From Branchiostoma floridae (taxonomy: Eukaryota; Chordata; Leptocardii; Amphioxiformes; Branchiostomatidae): a stretch of DNA of 64,000 nt. The stretch covers positions 64,001 through 128,000 of the forward strand of contig NW_023365776.1 in NCBI RefSeq assembly GCF_000003815.2, in the 5' to 3' direction. Each line of letters begins with the position of its first letter. Within the stretch, counting starts at the first letter, position 1. Positions 44,148 through 56,921 of this stretch are shown here, one piece after another. A program made the translations under genes and the position numbers. A model generated the notes under the pieces. That model had not been told where the DNA came from and did no database searches. It saw only the letters and a list, made by a program, of their open reading frames with translations.

Positions 44148-45398
44148 GTCTTACGCCAACCCTGAGACTTCTACCAACACAAGGATCTAGAAAGACCTTC
44201 CAAGACTATAATATTAAATAAAAGATGACATAAGACTTGCATTGAAAGATGCAGAAACCCGTAGTTTACTTTTATTTGTCATATTGTACAACATTCGAGT
44301 GAAGACAGAATAATACTCACGGATATCTTACAGTGTTGGCAACAGAAGTTCGTTTTTGTAAACGCTTTTCAAAACATTTTAACTACTTGAGAAGAAAAAA
44401 ACTTCAACACGTTCCAAGAAATTAGTCATTTCGTTTTACTTTTGTATATTTTTCTAGTTAAACAATATATTTCAAACGACAGGTAACATATGTAAAACAT
44501 TGTATTTCTTTTATGGAATATGGAAAAAGAACGCTAACAGAGCATAAACCCCTGAAATCATTTAAGTTTACCCCCACAACATCCAGGTGGCGTACTTTAA
44601 TGTATGTGTGAAAGAACAGTTTTATTTTCACTTATATGTGGAACATTTCTGAGCTGAACAACCCATCTACAACTGGTCTGTTTGGAAACGTCGAACGAAA
44701 TCAACAGTATATAACTGTAAGAGTCATCTTACGCAAATCATCATTAGTGAGCATCACTTTGTATCCTTGTAAAACTCTTCTTGATGTATTGTCATCATTA
44801 CCTGGAGGTATTGTTTTTTATAATTCACATATCATTACATTGGTCTTCGTCACAGTTTAAAGGCATGACAATTTCATTCATCACTTTTCACTTCTCCTGC
44901 ACTATGCCTTTGTCACATCATTGCCATCTGGTCGGGAATGGTCAGGCCTGCATAACCCTCAGTTCATCATGCTGCAGGAACACAGAAATGCTTGTCAGAA
45001 TCTAAGCGTAGATTGTCGACAGAGTTCACATTCTTTTGCCGTGTGCAGAAACTTCATAAACAACAGGAAGGCAACAGCAAGTAAATTTTATGGATGAAAT
45101 CTTGGGCATAATGCAAAAAATGATTAGAAAAAAAAACGATGGGTAAAAGAAACAAAACAAGAATAGAAAAAAAGCCCACAGACAACGCCCTTGTGGCGTA
45201 AAAGTGCGTCAATAGAGAGAGATGTAGACATGCAGATAAGCCCACAAAACTTTGTCAGGTACTCCCTCCCACTGGTGAATGGACTTGGGAATATAGATAA
45301 CTTACTTGATGCTGATCACAGCAATGTCTATTTACTTACGGTTAGTGCAAGCAGCATTAGTTTTTCCTGATCATGGGACTCCCACCTCATGCTTTAAA
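44148..45398. other. No recognised feature
   Basis: AT-rich, without a supported exon. Confidence 0.4.
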
Positions 45399-45914
45399 TA
45401 AAGGGACATAATGTAGAAATATGGCGCCAAAATTTCAAATGTTCTGAACTTAAAAATCTCCATTCAGATTGACATTTGCAACTTATTTATAACTTATCTG
45501 CGCCATTCTATCACATTTCTAGTGCTTATTAACAACAGCAAAGTAAGCCGCGGCCAAATTCACTTACTTCCGGGTAGCCTACCGGATGTAAGCCGACCGT
45601 AGATTTCCGAATCGACCGTTGCGGTCGAAGATCTTCGGAGCTTAGCGGGGACTTTCAACAAACTTCAGTAATGATTCGAGCGAACCACCGAACGCGTTCT
45701 AAAGCGCACTTTGGCTCGCCGGCGAGTTGAATAAAATGGCGGACAACTCAAGCGGCGGAGGGACGGTGCGCATATTTCAAGACATCCTCACGGCTCAACA
45801 AAGTCGTAGTCATGCGTTGCAAATATTGCTGTGCAGTGTAATAAGGTAGACTCAACTCATTATGTAGAGAAATGACCGAAAACAGTGACTTTAATTTTAC
45901 ATTATGTCCCTTTA
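45399..45914. mobile_element. Non-autonomous element with 17-bp inverted ends
   Basis: Perfect terminal inverted repeat TAAAGGGACATAATGTA (45399-45415) and TACATTATGTCCCTTTA (45898-45914). The GC-rich interior has no coding capacity. A diverged relative spans about 10950-12400. Confidence 0.8.
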
Positions 45915-46650
45915 ATGGGAAAGTAGGCTACAGAAACTTTTCATCAACACACTGCAAATCTCATGACCCTGACGACCGCGTATAACGTTACCTCACTCTG
46001 CACCAGCAACAAAAAAAGAAAAACTGATCGGACTTCAGTAATGCAGCTTATCACATGTCCTGGCGCAGTCTCCTACAATAATCTGGAAAAATTAGTTTAG
46101 GGAAATTCTTAATTGTGCGTTTTTTACCACGATAATATACATGATAATACTATAGTGGTAAATGATGGGAATTTCATTTTTGCGGGAGTTGGAAGCTAAT
46201 TAATGGTAATACTAAAGGTGAACATTACCAGAGAGAGAGAGAGAGAGATCATGCAAATCAAGGTCTCACTAACACGATCATTATGCGGAAATGCTGTATA
46301 GATATCAATTGAAAAGTTTATTATGAACTTGAATTGCCAACAGTATGAAGACATTATAAGGTCGTGTGGCCAATACGAGCGATCGTGATGATGTCACGGT
46401 GACGCAGTAGTAGGCAAAAAGCAGGTGTTTGACAAAATATTGATTTACATATTAACCAGTAATTTGAGCCGCTAATTTGAATATCAATTTTTGATCCAAT
46501 CTACTGACGTCCTGGTAGCTGGCAACAACCGTCCAATACCCCGGATATAAACAACAACAGCGATCGCTCGAATGTACTTGCATACGAATAGCATAGAAAT
46601 TGCAAAACAAACAAACGAACAAACAGACAGACAGACAGACAAGCGCAGTA
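45915..46650. other. Upstream flank of the candidate gene start at 46762
   Basis: Contains a (GA)n run (about 46231-46248) and (ACAG)n at about 46621-46641. No exon is visible. Confidence 0.4.
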
Positions 46651-46689
46651 CATGTATACTATTTGCATATTTGCTGCTGCTGCCCGATA

Positions 46690-46770
46690 CCCATTGGTCA
46701 GAAGTACTGGTAACGTTAGGGAGAAATGACCAATCAGAGCACAGACTGAAGCAAATTCAAGATGGCTGCT
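46690..46770 (+). promoter_or_regulatory. Candidate TATA-less promoter with CCAAT and YY1-type motifs
   Basis: CATTGGTCAG (inverted CCAAT, near 46694), ACCAATCAG (near 46730) and CAAGATGGCTGC (46759-46770) lie in sequence. The last fits the YY1/initiator consensus that often overlaps the start codon of housekeeping genes. No TATA box is seen. Confidence 0.45.
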
Positions 46771-46793
46771 GGCGTGTGTTCGGGCAAGGAGGG
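46762..46793 (+). CDS. Candidate first coding exon, gene unknown
   Basis: ATG in strong context (CAAGATGG) reads MAAGVCSGKEG and meets a consensus donor GAGG|GGTGAGT, with exon end at 46793 in phase 2. Downstream exons are not identified with certainty. The isolated exon at 60930-61039 has the wrong phase to follow directly, so at least one more exon would be needed. Confidence 0.35.
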
Positions 46794-46799
46794 GTGAGT

Positions 46800-48317
46800 A
46801 TTTTCGGAAATTTCTACGTTATCTGTGACTAACATTGACTGGAAGAATACGTAAAATATGGAGGAATAGATCGATAAGTATTTTAGGAGATATTGTGTAG
46901 ACTTATCTGAAAGGAACGACGCTAAGCGACTTCCATGTGGATGATAAAATAGATAACGTTTCAAGTCGTCTGTTCAACGGTCGGGCGGGCCAAAAATTTG
47001 GCGCCCATATTGATTGATTATAAAATCAAACCCTAGTCGGCTAAACAAACAGTACACACTGCGCAAAATACTATATAGCAAGGATTCACAGATCAAGGAA
47101 GATTGATTTGCCCTTGTTTGGAGCTCAACGTAAACTGTGTGCCTTGTGTGGTTTGCTACAATTTATGCGTTCACTTTATAACTTGTTGTGATATATGGAC
47201 TCACTATTTGGTCTTCTACAAATCCAACACCGTGACTTGTTACGTAACATTAAATTATTCTCAATAAGAATAGGCCAGCTAAATTATGCTGCTATCCATC
47301 CATTTGTAGGGCACTACTAGCTAACGTTTTTTTTAGTGCATTGACCTTGTTTAGAAACCTGCTCCCTCGGGTTTGATGAAAGAGCTGAGCTGTACCCCTG
47401 GCCTGTCTAGCTGGTCTGGCTATCACGTCAGGCCGCCAAGATCCCTCCCCACTCAAAGCCCCACAAAAAAACAGCTTGTCATGTAACCCTCAAGCGGAAT
47501 ATAGACAAATTACACCCATTACGCTGAAAGCGTGTAACGTAACTAAATGCATTGTCAAGCCACCTACAAGCAAAATAAACTGATATCTATTCAACTTTAC
47601 TTGTTTGAATATAAATTTCTAAGGGTCTGCAAACACACAAAAAGCAAGGACTTGCAAAAAGCTAAGTTAAATGCAGTCTACTTTAGCGAGCCAGTCCTTT
47701 TTTTGCATCTGTCACCTTGGACCCTCGGAAGCTCCGCTAATGTAGAATTTAGTCTCTTTCTCCTTTGACCGGCCGACTCCCCTAGCATACTCCATCTGCC
47801 CAATATCTGCTACTGTATTAGTCCACCAATCCGCGGGGCTGGCATGCATGTAGTCTCTGTATATCTGTTTTTGGTTATTTTTTCAATCTACAACATACAT
47901 GTGCTCATTTTACAGCTGCTTTGAATGATTTACAGTATGGTCAAATTCTTTGTTGGAAACGGACAAAAATTTATGCGCGTGCAAATTTCATCCTTTTATT
48001 TACTATTCAATCAAATCAACTTGGCCTCATGCAAATGTATTTCACATTTACACACTTCATGTACATTGTGACATTCACATTTAACTAATTTACTCATGTA
48101 CAAGTTTGTCATGTCACCATCATTAAACTCTAAAGCATTATGGCATTTTTGCATAACTTATGCAAATTGGAGCCTTTTTTTACATAAATATCTGTTAATG
48201 TTGCACCTACCCTTAGATACATAAGTTTTATGTTTTGTAATTAGAAAACACTTGAATTACAGAGTTTCTTAGTTGATTATAGAAATTTTCATAATTCATA
48301 TCTATTAGTAATTACTT
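46800..48317. other. No gene; partial dispersed repeats
   Basis: Segment 47870-48330 belongs to the TTTACAGTATGG / TTATGCAAATT repeat family (relatives at 32000-32100, 37175-37500 and 61884-62440). Nothing else is recognised. Confidence 0.45.
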
Positions 48318-48606
48318 AGTGACCGGTGCAATGACCAAGTGGGTAGAGTGTTCACCTTGCATTCGGTAGGTTGTGACTGTGACTGTGAGTTTGATCCCCG
48401 GCTGAGTCATACCAAAGACTTTAATTCTAGTTTTAAAATGGTACATTATCGAAGCTGCTTTCTCTGATAGCACTCAGCATGTGGTAAAGAGTACATCACT
48501 ACCAGTGGACCAGCCCCCTGCTGTAGTGACCCAAGGGCTACAGAAATGGAGATGGGTGCCACCCCTATGCATCTGCTCAGATGTGCGAGCAACTTTATCT
48601 TTTTTA
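48318..48606 (+). mobile_element. tRNA-derived SINE
   Basis: The A-box-like CCAAGTGGGTAGAGTG and B-box-like GAGTTTGATCCCC (48387-48399) are separated by a (GACTGT) duplication. A body of about 200 bp ending in CTTTTTT follows. Not a functional tRNA. Confidence 0.6.
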
Positions 48607-49428
48607 ATGTTCCTCTCTTTCTAAATTATAAATGTCATATCTTTGAATAGTCCTATCATGGAAGGCTTTGGGTCTATTGTATTTCTTCATTTATTACATG
48701 GAACTTTTATCATGATCATTTGCATGATGATCATCTATCAAAGTCAATCATCATCAGGGCTCGAAATACCACCTGCATATGCATGATAGCACAGGTAAAA
48801 TTGGAGCTGTGCAGGTGTTTCTGGTGTCTACCTGCACCTAACCTGCACTGGTCCATGTACTGGGTTTTATATTAATGTCCTATAATGTAGATGTATATGG
48901 ATTGTCTTTAGCTTCAGTGACTGTTATCACCTATAAAGTATAAAAGAAAAAATAGCAATGGTTCCTGAACAATTTTAGTATGATCCATACTTCCTAAATT
49001 CAGAGTGGTGCAGGTAAAATTTGTCTGGTGCAGGTAATTTTCAATGTTACCAGTGCGGGTACTTAGAAAAAAGTATTACGAGCCCTGATCATGTAAACTA
49101 TCTCCATTCTCCACACCAAAACAGGTACATTTTGCAGCTATTTTGTAAGGTTTCCTTGATGATCTACTATGCATTGCTTATACTTCACTTGTATGAGTTG
49201 AATAATTTGGCTCCCTGATGGCCATACAGTCACACACCGGTAAAACTAAAAGGAAATTTCTCAAGGCTGATTCCATATTCACATATTCTTGGATAAAAGT
49301 AAATTCAATTATGCTGTGATTATATTGCAATCCATACATAGTATGGGATTGCAATATATTGCTTTTTATTTTCACTCCGCGTACCGTAGGTACGCTTCGA
49401 GTGAAAATATTGTTTTCATACGGTTTCT

Positions 49429-49583
<155 letters not shown>

Positions 49584-49599
49584 CCTGTCGCGACCTTTG

Positions 49600-49890
49600 A
49601 AGTGATTCCTCTCCGTCGTTCCTGGACCAAATGGCCTGAAATTCGGCACAAGGGTACAGTGGGCCAATACCCAGACCCGTTTTTCTCATTTTCTTGATAG
49701 ATACCTTTACAATGATTTTAGGGATGTTTTAAGGTCGTTTTCTGGCCCGGCTGTATATTCATGTCTCCCGTGCCCAGGTATTACGTCCAGATGACTTGAA
49801 AGTTGGTATGATACTGCGTGAGATACTTATTAAAAGGACCCCGGTATTATTTTTGGCCAATCGTCACTTCAAAATCATTTAAAAGCCAAT
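49600..49890 (+). repeat. Two diverged units of the 162-bp repeat family
   Basis: GGCCTGAAATTCGGCACAAGG, TTCTTGATAGATACCTT and GTGCCCAGGTATTACG match units at 58900-59900. Confidence 0.6.
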
Positions 49891-49942
49891 TTGGCGGGGT
49901 ATCTACGCATATTTTCACCGAGCTCGCGTTTCGCGCGTGTAA

Positions 49943-49988
49943 CCATATATGGTCACGTTTGCACGTGCGTCCGTTGCACCATATATGG
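49943..49988. promoter_or_regulatory. Two perfect CArG boxes
   Basis: CCATATATGG occurs at 49943-49952 and 49979-49988, separated by CACGTTTGCACGTG. Each fits the SRF/MADS-box consensus CC(A/T)6GG exactly. No target gene is recognised nearby, so function is unproven. Confidence 0.4.
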
Positions 49989-50162
49989 TTATGGACGTTT
50001 CCGCGCGTGACGTAAGCTGTTTACCTGCAGCTGTGCATTGTGGCTAATTGAATTTAGAAGGGAACCAATATGCGCCCGACACTTAGCGGAAGCGATGACC
50101 TGATTGGTCAGCTCGGGTACAGCCAATGAGGAAGGGTTTTTCAACTTAGCCGCTGGGAGTAC

Positions 50163-50400
50163 AATTCCTGTGTGAAAATCAACTCGCCCCGGGCGGTTCG
50201 AACCGGTCCGAGGGCAGTCCACCTCGTCCGCCTACGTCAAAGCCGTCCGGCCCGCAAGGCTGCCGGTTCGAGCGTCGGGCGGCGAACCGTCATTAAGTGG
50301 TTCAGCACGTTCGGCAGTTCAGGACCGCCGGACGCTTCGGGCGCCGTAAAACACTTAGAAAAAATTGCCGCCGCCCAGCCAAATTTTGTCTAAGTCCCAA
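50163..50400. mobile_element. GC-rich element end with AATTCCTGTGT terminus
   Basis: Starts AATTCCTGTGTGAAAAT and continues with dense TTCGAACCGG and CGTCCGG words. The same terminus, inverted, ends the block at 56921. Confidence 0.5.
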
Positions 50401-50718
50401 CATTGTATGAAGCCGTGCGACAGCGCCCCCTTCCGTACACTAAGCACAGCGACCAGAAGAGCGGTACAGTCCGTAGGTGAGACTATTAGACATTGTTAGA
50501 GGCATGTTTTACGTCCATTATCACGGGGCAACAGCCAGAGCGGACGAACACTAATAGTAATAGCGTTATACTGTCGCCTAAACAATACTAATAGACTAAG
50601 TAATCCTATGAAAATAAAATAAAAATGAGATTTTTCTACCTTCAAATCTACAACTTTTCTTCTATATTGAATGTTGGCCGCGACTAATAAACGGGTGATG
50701 TGTTTTCTTGCATATTCG

Positions 50719-50818
50719 NNNNNNNNNNNNNNNNNNNNNNNNNNNNNNNNNNNNNNNNNNNNNNNNNNNNNNNNNNNNNNNNNNNNNNNNNNNNNNNNNN
50801 NNNNNNNNNNNNNNNNNN
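50719..50818. other. Assembly gap (100 N)
   Basis: Exactly 100 N; true length unknown. Confidence 0.99.
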
Positions 50819-52600
50819 GTAAAGAGTAGAGTATAATACAATCTGATGGGTCTTCTAGTAAAGTTTACATACACTATAAAAATGCTGTTCATTTTCCAAT
50901 TTCCAGCTTACAGTGTTGAGTCCCCCTTTGAAGAATCTACTCCGCTACTCAGTGCAGTTTTTCAGCATGCGCGAGCGTTGCTCGGAAAGCCGACTGTCCA
51001 GTGCGCAAGATGATATTGACAAACACGGCGATCCCAGTTCCAGGCCGCACCCGCTGAAAATAAACAGCGGGTTGATTGACATCCCGCCTGTGAGGCTCAC
51101 GTGAGCGGCGCTCTGGTAGTCTTCCCACCACACATTGGCCGTTGCCATGGCGCCATGCTGGCGGTAGCCGTCTGATGTGTACAGTGTGTGACAATCTATT
51201 TACTGGCTAGCCAATCGCTACGATTGGTACGAAATGAGCCGGAGACATCGATTTTCACTGCAAATAATGAGCAACATGATTGGTTGTAAGAAACTGAAAC
51301 TGAAATCCTATGCCCCACTTTCAAGTTTCTTGGAAATTCATCTGAATATGGCGAGCCAAAACACGTTGTTCAACCATGCACGTACTTGAGCCCCCTGATC
51401 GTCAATAAGAAGTTTTAAACATACGCAGAAATGTGACAAACGGAGAAATTTTACGATAAATTCAAGTGATTCAGGCATTGCCAAAATTTTCGCAGTTACA
51501 TATTGCCACATTTTGTGACATAATTTAGGTTGTGGGCCCTGTCCGAGTTTTATGAATTATGGACGGGAAAATACGTCCGTGTGGGAGAACTGCTACAAAT
51601 GCCTGTTTATGGTACCGCCGGGCGGTCTAATGAAGTCGACCTGCTCTCTCCTTGCAGGAAAATGTTAGTCTCTACAAGGACTCATCTGATAGAATGTCGT
51701 CCTTGGTCTCTACCAGACTCCAGGTCGCTGGAAAACCGTAGAAATAGAATGAATAGAAGAGTAAGCCGGCCAGAGGAGTGTAGCCGGCCAGGGAACAGTA
51801 CGCGACCTGCACAGTTTGGATTGCCCATCACGCCCATGCAGCGTTGAGTGTGCGGATCACACCTACATGTTTATCCTCTCGACCATTATCAAAGGGTAAT
51901 CTGCCACGAAGTACCAGTCTTTGTATCGTATCTCGTACACTACCAAATGCCGAGCATGCAGCATATAAAATCTTTATTGACACGACAAAAGTAAAGCCGA
52001 CTTTCGTAAGGTCTATAACTAAACAGACATGTGAATATCTATAGGTATGAACAAGTCATTGTTACGAAGTCTGTTCTCATGAAGAATGAATATGTTTTAG
52101 TCCTGTTTGTCTCTTTATTTTTCTCTAGCGATAAGGCCATGTTGATTTGATTATATGGATGACATCCGCGCCGCTTGGATAGTCGCAGTGGCATGGCGGA
52201 TAAGAATTCGACACGCCGTGTTTCGTTTCTAAATCACACGAACGCTATATTGTCCGTTCTGCTGTCGTGTTTGATTTGCTAACTACATTGCCCACGCCAA
52301 TAAAATCGTTGTCTTCCAAGCGCAGTGTAATAAAGTACTATAAGAAGAATAAACGACAATGCTATTGTAGGTCACCCTGGCACCTGAGGTCTTCACCACA
52401 CGACTCGGGATTGATCATGCTCGCACGGCGTTAAAACGGGCGGGGAAAAGTTACAGATCACCATTGTTTTCTGTAGAACTAAATATAATCTTTCTACCCT
52501 ATGATTAAATAATTGTCTCTGGCTCTTTACAAATAAGACGACATTGAGTTGCGCTACGTTTCGATTGACTGTCATTGTACCAAGCGACGATTCTGTCCAA
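50819..52600. other. No recognised gene
   Basis: A LINE tail (CTTTATTGACACGACAAAA, about 51972, minus orientation, also at 57186) and a short piece of the TGGATGACATCC repeat (52138-52170) are seen. Other frames lack support. Confidence 0.4.
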
Positions 52601-52764
52601 ATGTGCAATAATACGGGAGATAATGTTGAAAATGTATTTAGCATCTTTATTGCCCTTTCATGGCGTCCGGCATTATCTCGCCTTGTGGACAATACCTAAC
52701 ATGATTTGTGAAGTGCAATATTTTGAATGTTTCTCACTTACCAAAATTTCCACCATCGTTTGGA

Positions 52765-52926
52765 GTCAAAGCGCATGCTTTGGCCGGAAAGGAACTTGTG
52801 AGCAGTACCTGGTTGGATCACCTGTTGGACGACCTGCAGCAGCGAGACTTCAATCGACTCTCTGAAAACGTGTTGAGTTTGACCAGTGATATTCCCCTTG
52901 ACATTATATCAAGAAAGTGGGACTAA
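52765..52926 (+). CDS. Candidate terminal exon, unassigned protein
   Basis: A frame ending in TAA (52924-52926) reads KAHALAGKELVSSTWLDHLL and then DDLQQRDFNRLSENVLSLT before SDIPLDIISRKWD. It has protein-like amphipathic composition unlike its neighbours. The acceptor is ambiguous (CGTTTGGAG near 52765 or GGAAAG near 52790). I do not recognise the family, and no upstream exon is convincing. Confidence 0.35.
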   Translation, partial: VKAHALAGKELVSSTWLDHLLDDLQQRDFNRLSENVLSLTSDIPLDIISRKWD

Positions 52927-53338
52927 AAACAAGTACAGTGCTGTGTCACGCTGGAGTACGGTATCCAAAACAGGACACGTGTAACGGTTAGCCGAACATC
53001 TAACGCCACCATTTTATATGCATATTGTTGTTAGAAGCGTTAGAACTACTTTATCATTTTGACCTGTACTTAGCTTTAAGAGCACAAACGTACAATAAAA
53101 ATTAGAAAATATATTACTCGTTAGTCGAAGCGACGACTGGATCAAGAAACGCCGTGGATGGCTGCATCCAGCACGTTACACTTACAGAAGGAGAGACTAT
53201 GCACTACCCGTGCGTCGTAAATTGATAGGGGTTGGGGATGGTGACGCACAATCTAGGGGTCGGTGTCATGTTCCCCTGAGAAATTTGGACGCTTCATCCT
53301 TCGTAATATGAAAGGTTAGACTTAGAGCTGCCCTGGAT

Positions 53339-53475
53339 CGGGCCAGGGACAGGCGGATCTCAGGACACGCAACAGTGCCTCCCGAACCGTTCTGAACGTT
53401 CGGACCGGCTATCACGATTATTGTCAGCAGGGTGTCAAGCTTGAAAGACTCCCCTGTCTGCCCCTGGGGATAACA
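53339..53475 (+). repeat. Direct repeat, copy 1
   Basis: CAGGCGGATCTCAGGACACG, CCCGAACCG and ATTATTGTCAGCAGGG recur at 54249-54382 in the same order and orientation, about 0.9 kb away. Confidence 0.7.
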
Positions 53476-54248
53476 TGAGCATTGCGCGTGCGTCGCGGTC
53501 ATTTCAAATTGAAAACTCATCAGTAAACCGTTTCCTGATGTCCTGTGTTATTTTTTCCGCTTTTTAGTCTTATACTAAGGCTAAATGTACAGACTATCAT
53601 GGATAAGTTGGAAGAGGTGTCGCGTGAGGGTTTGTACGTTGTCGTTTCGGGTCAGGATGCATCAAACTGCCATGGAGAGATGGAAAAAGACTAGCAACAC
53701 AAACAATTTGTGGAATTATGTTTTGGTGCTGTTCCAACCGACTGCCGAAACTTCCGTGGAATACGAACGGACTGGAATACAAACATCCCTTCTTGTTCAA
53801 GACTGAACTGGTAAGAAACTGTTTTACATCGTTTAGCTGTGTTACCAAGTGTGTTAGATGTGAAATTATCAACAGCACAGTCAAAATCCTGGCTAACTGA
53901 AGTATCCATGTATTTTTTCCGCACTTACTGGGACTCCTGTGGGCTGTATTATGCACAATGTTGTTTCAGCGCCCATTTTCGTGGAAACACAGTGGTATGA
54001 TGACGTAACTTTCATTTGTTGCAGCAAAGGAAGTCATGTTTCCACGTACCGTTGCAAATTATATCATAAATATAACCTTCTCGGCGAAGATAATGATGTG
54101 ATTATGATCGTCTTACAATTTCCGCATACACCACTGATCGGAGGTAATTTTAAATCCATGACGAAGGTAACGAAGTTGTTTCCTCAATGTTCCGGGTTTG
54201 ATAAAACCTCCCTGGTATGGGGGCAACGTTCTCACGGGTCGGACATGT

Positions 54249-54382
54249 CGGAGCCAGGCGGATCTCTGGACACGCCACAGTAAATCCCGAACCGTTTGAA
54301 CCGTTCGGACGGGCTATCGGGATTATTGTCAGCAGGGAGTCAAGCTTTAGAAACTCGCCTGCCTGCCCCTGGGGATAAAACC
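54249..54382 (+). repeat. Direct repeat, copy 2
   Basis: Partner of 53339-53475; both end in CTGCCCCTGGGGATAA. Confidence 0.7.
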
Positions 54383-55882
54383 TGTGAAATTCCAGCGAAT
54401 TTGTTTTCTTCTCTGTACTTCAGTAGTGTATCTTGGTTGTGTACATGCCCAATGTTGTGTAACGACTAATCGCACAGAACAAAGACTAAACTGTAGACTA
54501 AGCGTAATCTGAATTCACGTCAGGTGTCCATATCCATGCTTCATATAGAGTAGAGAGAGTAGAGTACAACTACAACTGAAAAATATTAATGTCAACGTTC
54601 TATAGAATTACTTCTCCTCACCATGGCATACTAGTAACTTCCTCCCAAGGACGTTATATCCATGTCCTCACGAGCGGAATTCCTCGACATAATCCTCCCC
54701 GTTTAATATTGTTCCTCCTTACCAACTTTTCAAAAAGCGTTTATTTACTTGTGCCGCAAGTAAAGATTTGGCCTGCTATTCACACATGTGCCTTTGACGG
54801 GCATAAAAATCTATCAAGCGATGTGAAAGTTGAAACGTCTACGGCGTAGGTTAACAATAATCCTCTAGGGTGACGTCTTTTAATCTCTACTCATTCAATC
54901 AACATTGTATGATAACACTCGTGGTACTTCTGAAGCCTTCTGAATATCGTTGATTTTACAAAAGTTAATGAAATCACATGCACAATAACTATACACTAGA
55001 GACAAGCAGATTTTACATCCTATTTGCTTTGCTGAATAATTCAAGTAGATTCTAGACTTACGGCCGAAGCTCAAAGGTGCGGCCGGACGTTGGTGATTTT
55101 GCCACCCTTCCAGAAATTGGAGACCCGTTGTAGTGTGACATTTTGATTCCTGCCCTACGAATCGGTCTGGTAGGCGGCTGTCCCCGGAGACCAGTTTTGC
55201 TGGGATTAGGAAGGAAAGCTTTACGGGAACACCGACCAGTCTTGTCAAAAGTCGCTTACAAGTGCGCAAAGTAAATTTACTGACGAAAGATTCCAATAAT
55301 AATTGTGCAGACGTTTTATAATACGGACAGCATGACACCCAGCTAGCGGAGATATGGTTGCTAATTATTTTCTCGGTCGCCACGCGATGATGGACAGCGG
55401 CACGCCTCTATACCTAAAGTTTCGCGCTGTGTGGGTGTGGCCTAGCCACTGGCTCGCAAATTGATATCTGGATCGTATTTTCCCGTCTTTGAATAACTTG
55501 CTCGTGAAAAAAGGCAAAAAACACAAAGGAAATGGGCATAATGACGACATCATTCTTAGTGGTATTCCTGTCAATGGATGTGCAAACTGTGCCAAAAATT
55601 AACACATGGAACGTAAAATAAACAACAAACAACGAGTTATAGACATGTGCGCACTTGTCGGGCGGCTGTCCCAAAGGACCGGGAGGCTTCAATCAAGTGT
55701 GGGAGAGTTCAATTCACGTATGGGGGGCAGCACCTATATCAAAACTAGTCTTATTTTAGACACGTAGAATAATATTTTGTGGCACTAGATTAACATATAT
55801 TACCATTCAATATTTAGATACAACTTTCTTTCAACAAAATACAATAAAGTTTCACACACACCAACAAAATGTTTGGCTTCTT
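54383..55882. other. No recognised gene
   Basis: Long minus-strand frames (for example 54895-55383) lack any recognisable domain or splice context. Confidence 0.35.
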
Positions 55883-55982
55883 NNNNNNNNNNNNNNNNNN
55901 NNNNNNNNNNNNNNNNNNNNNNNNNNNNNNNNNNNNNNNNNNNNNNNNNNNNNNNNNNNNNNNNNNNNNNNNNNNNNNNNNN
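55883..55982. other. Assembly gap (100 N)
   Basis: Exactly 100 N; true length unknown. Confidence 0.99.
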
Positions 55983-56399
55983 GATCGTCTTCTTGTTTAC
56001 GTTTGAGATGAGGTCACTGAACCCTCGCCGCCGCTGGGTGCGTAACGTGCCTAGCGTTGGCATGAATATATTAGGGCATTCAATGATGTTTATAAATGAA
56101 TCTTCTAGATTATGGACTTGAATGTATATCATATATTAGTGATAGTGTCTCCACCGCATGTTTGGTAACCACGCTTCAGTCGGAAAGACATCAGAAATCC
56201 ATTACTTACGCTTTGTACATGGTTTGTGCGGGCAATCAAATGTTTCCTGGGACTCAGCACGCACATAACGTCAAAGTGAGGGCACATGTGATTTACATTG
56301 ATTGTCTTGGGGCTGGTGTCATTCTGTAACTTCAAGCCGTCATTAATATTTTGTCTATAGGAGCGCTGGCGGCAGAGGGATGAATTGCATTCAAATTAT

Positions 56400-56921
56400 T
56401 TCTATTTTGTGACGGCATTCCGGCGGTTCATACCGTCCGAACTGTTTGGGCAGCGATTTCCACCTCATAACAGCATGATTTTACGCATTTCACGGGTGTT
56501 TGGGAGGTACAGTTGCCATGTAAATTGGTGGTTCGCAGACGTCCGCAGACGTCCGAACCGGCGCCCCGCGGTGCTCTGCACGCCCCCAGACAGTTCGGAT
56601 CGCTTTGTTGCTATGGGAACCGCCCGTTCGGCCGTCCGGCCCGGGCGGAGCCGTATCGGCTCGAACCGTTCGAACGGCCCGCTCCAGGCCGCCGCCCGAA
56701 AGCGTTCGAACCATGCCGTCCGGGACCAGTCCGGGACGTAGTCCGGGCTAGTCCAAGCGGCCAATCTGGACCCTTTATGGCCGTCCGAACCGTTCTGCGA
56801 ACTGTCGAGCGTCCGTCCCGTCCGACCGACCCGTCCGACCCCCGGACTATTGCATGGTTCGAACTGACGGTTCATGCCGGTTCGGACTAGTCCGGGACGG
56901 GCAAATTTTTACACAGGAATT
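56400..56921. mobile_element. GC-rich TTCGGAC/GTCCGAA palindrome-rich element
   Basis: Very dense CCGTCCGAACC, TTCGAACGG and AGTCCGGGAC words, ending AATTTTTACACAGGAATT, which is the inverse of the terminus at 50163. All frames across it are Arg/Pro/Ser-rich repeat artefacts. Confidence 0.6.

Noticed and set aside
54025-54142. Possible exon between TTTGTTGCAG and GGAG|GTAATT
   Set aside because: The frame GSHVSTYRCKLYHKYNLLGE looks coding, but the phase does not fit the only nearby upstream donor (53812), and no partner exon or domain was found.
56465-56890. Arg/Pro-rich frames of 118-136 codons
   Set aside because: The region is a palindrome-rich GC repeat also seen at 50.2 kb, so open frames arise from high GC content.
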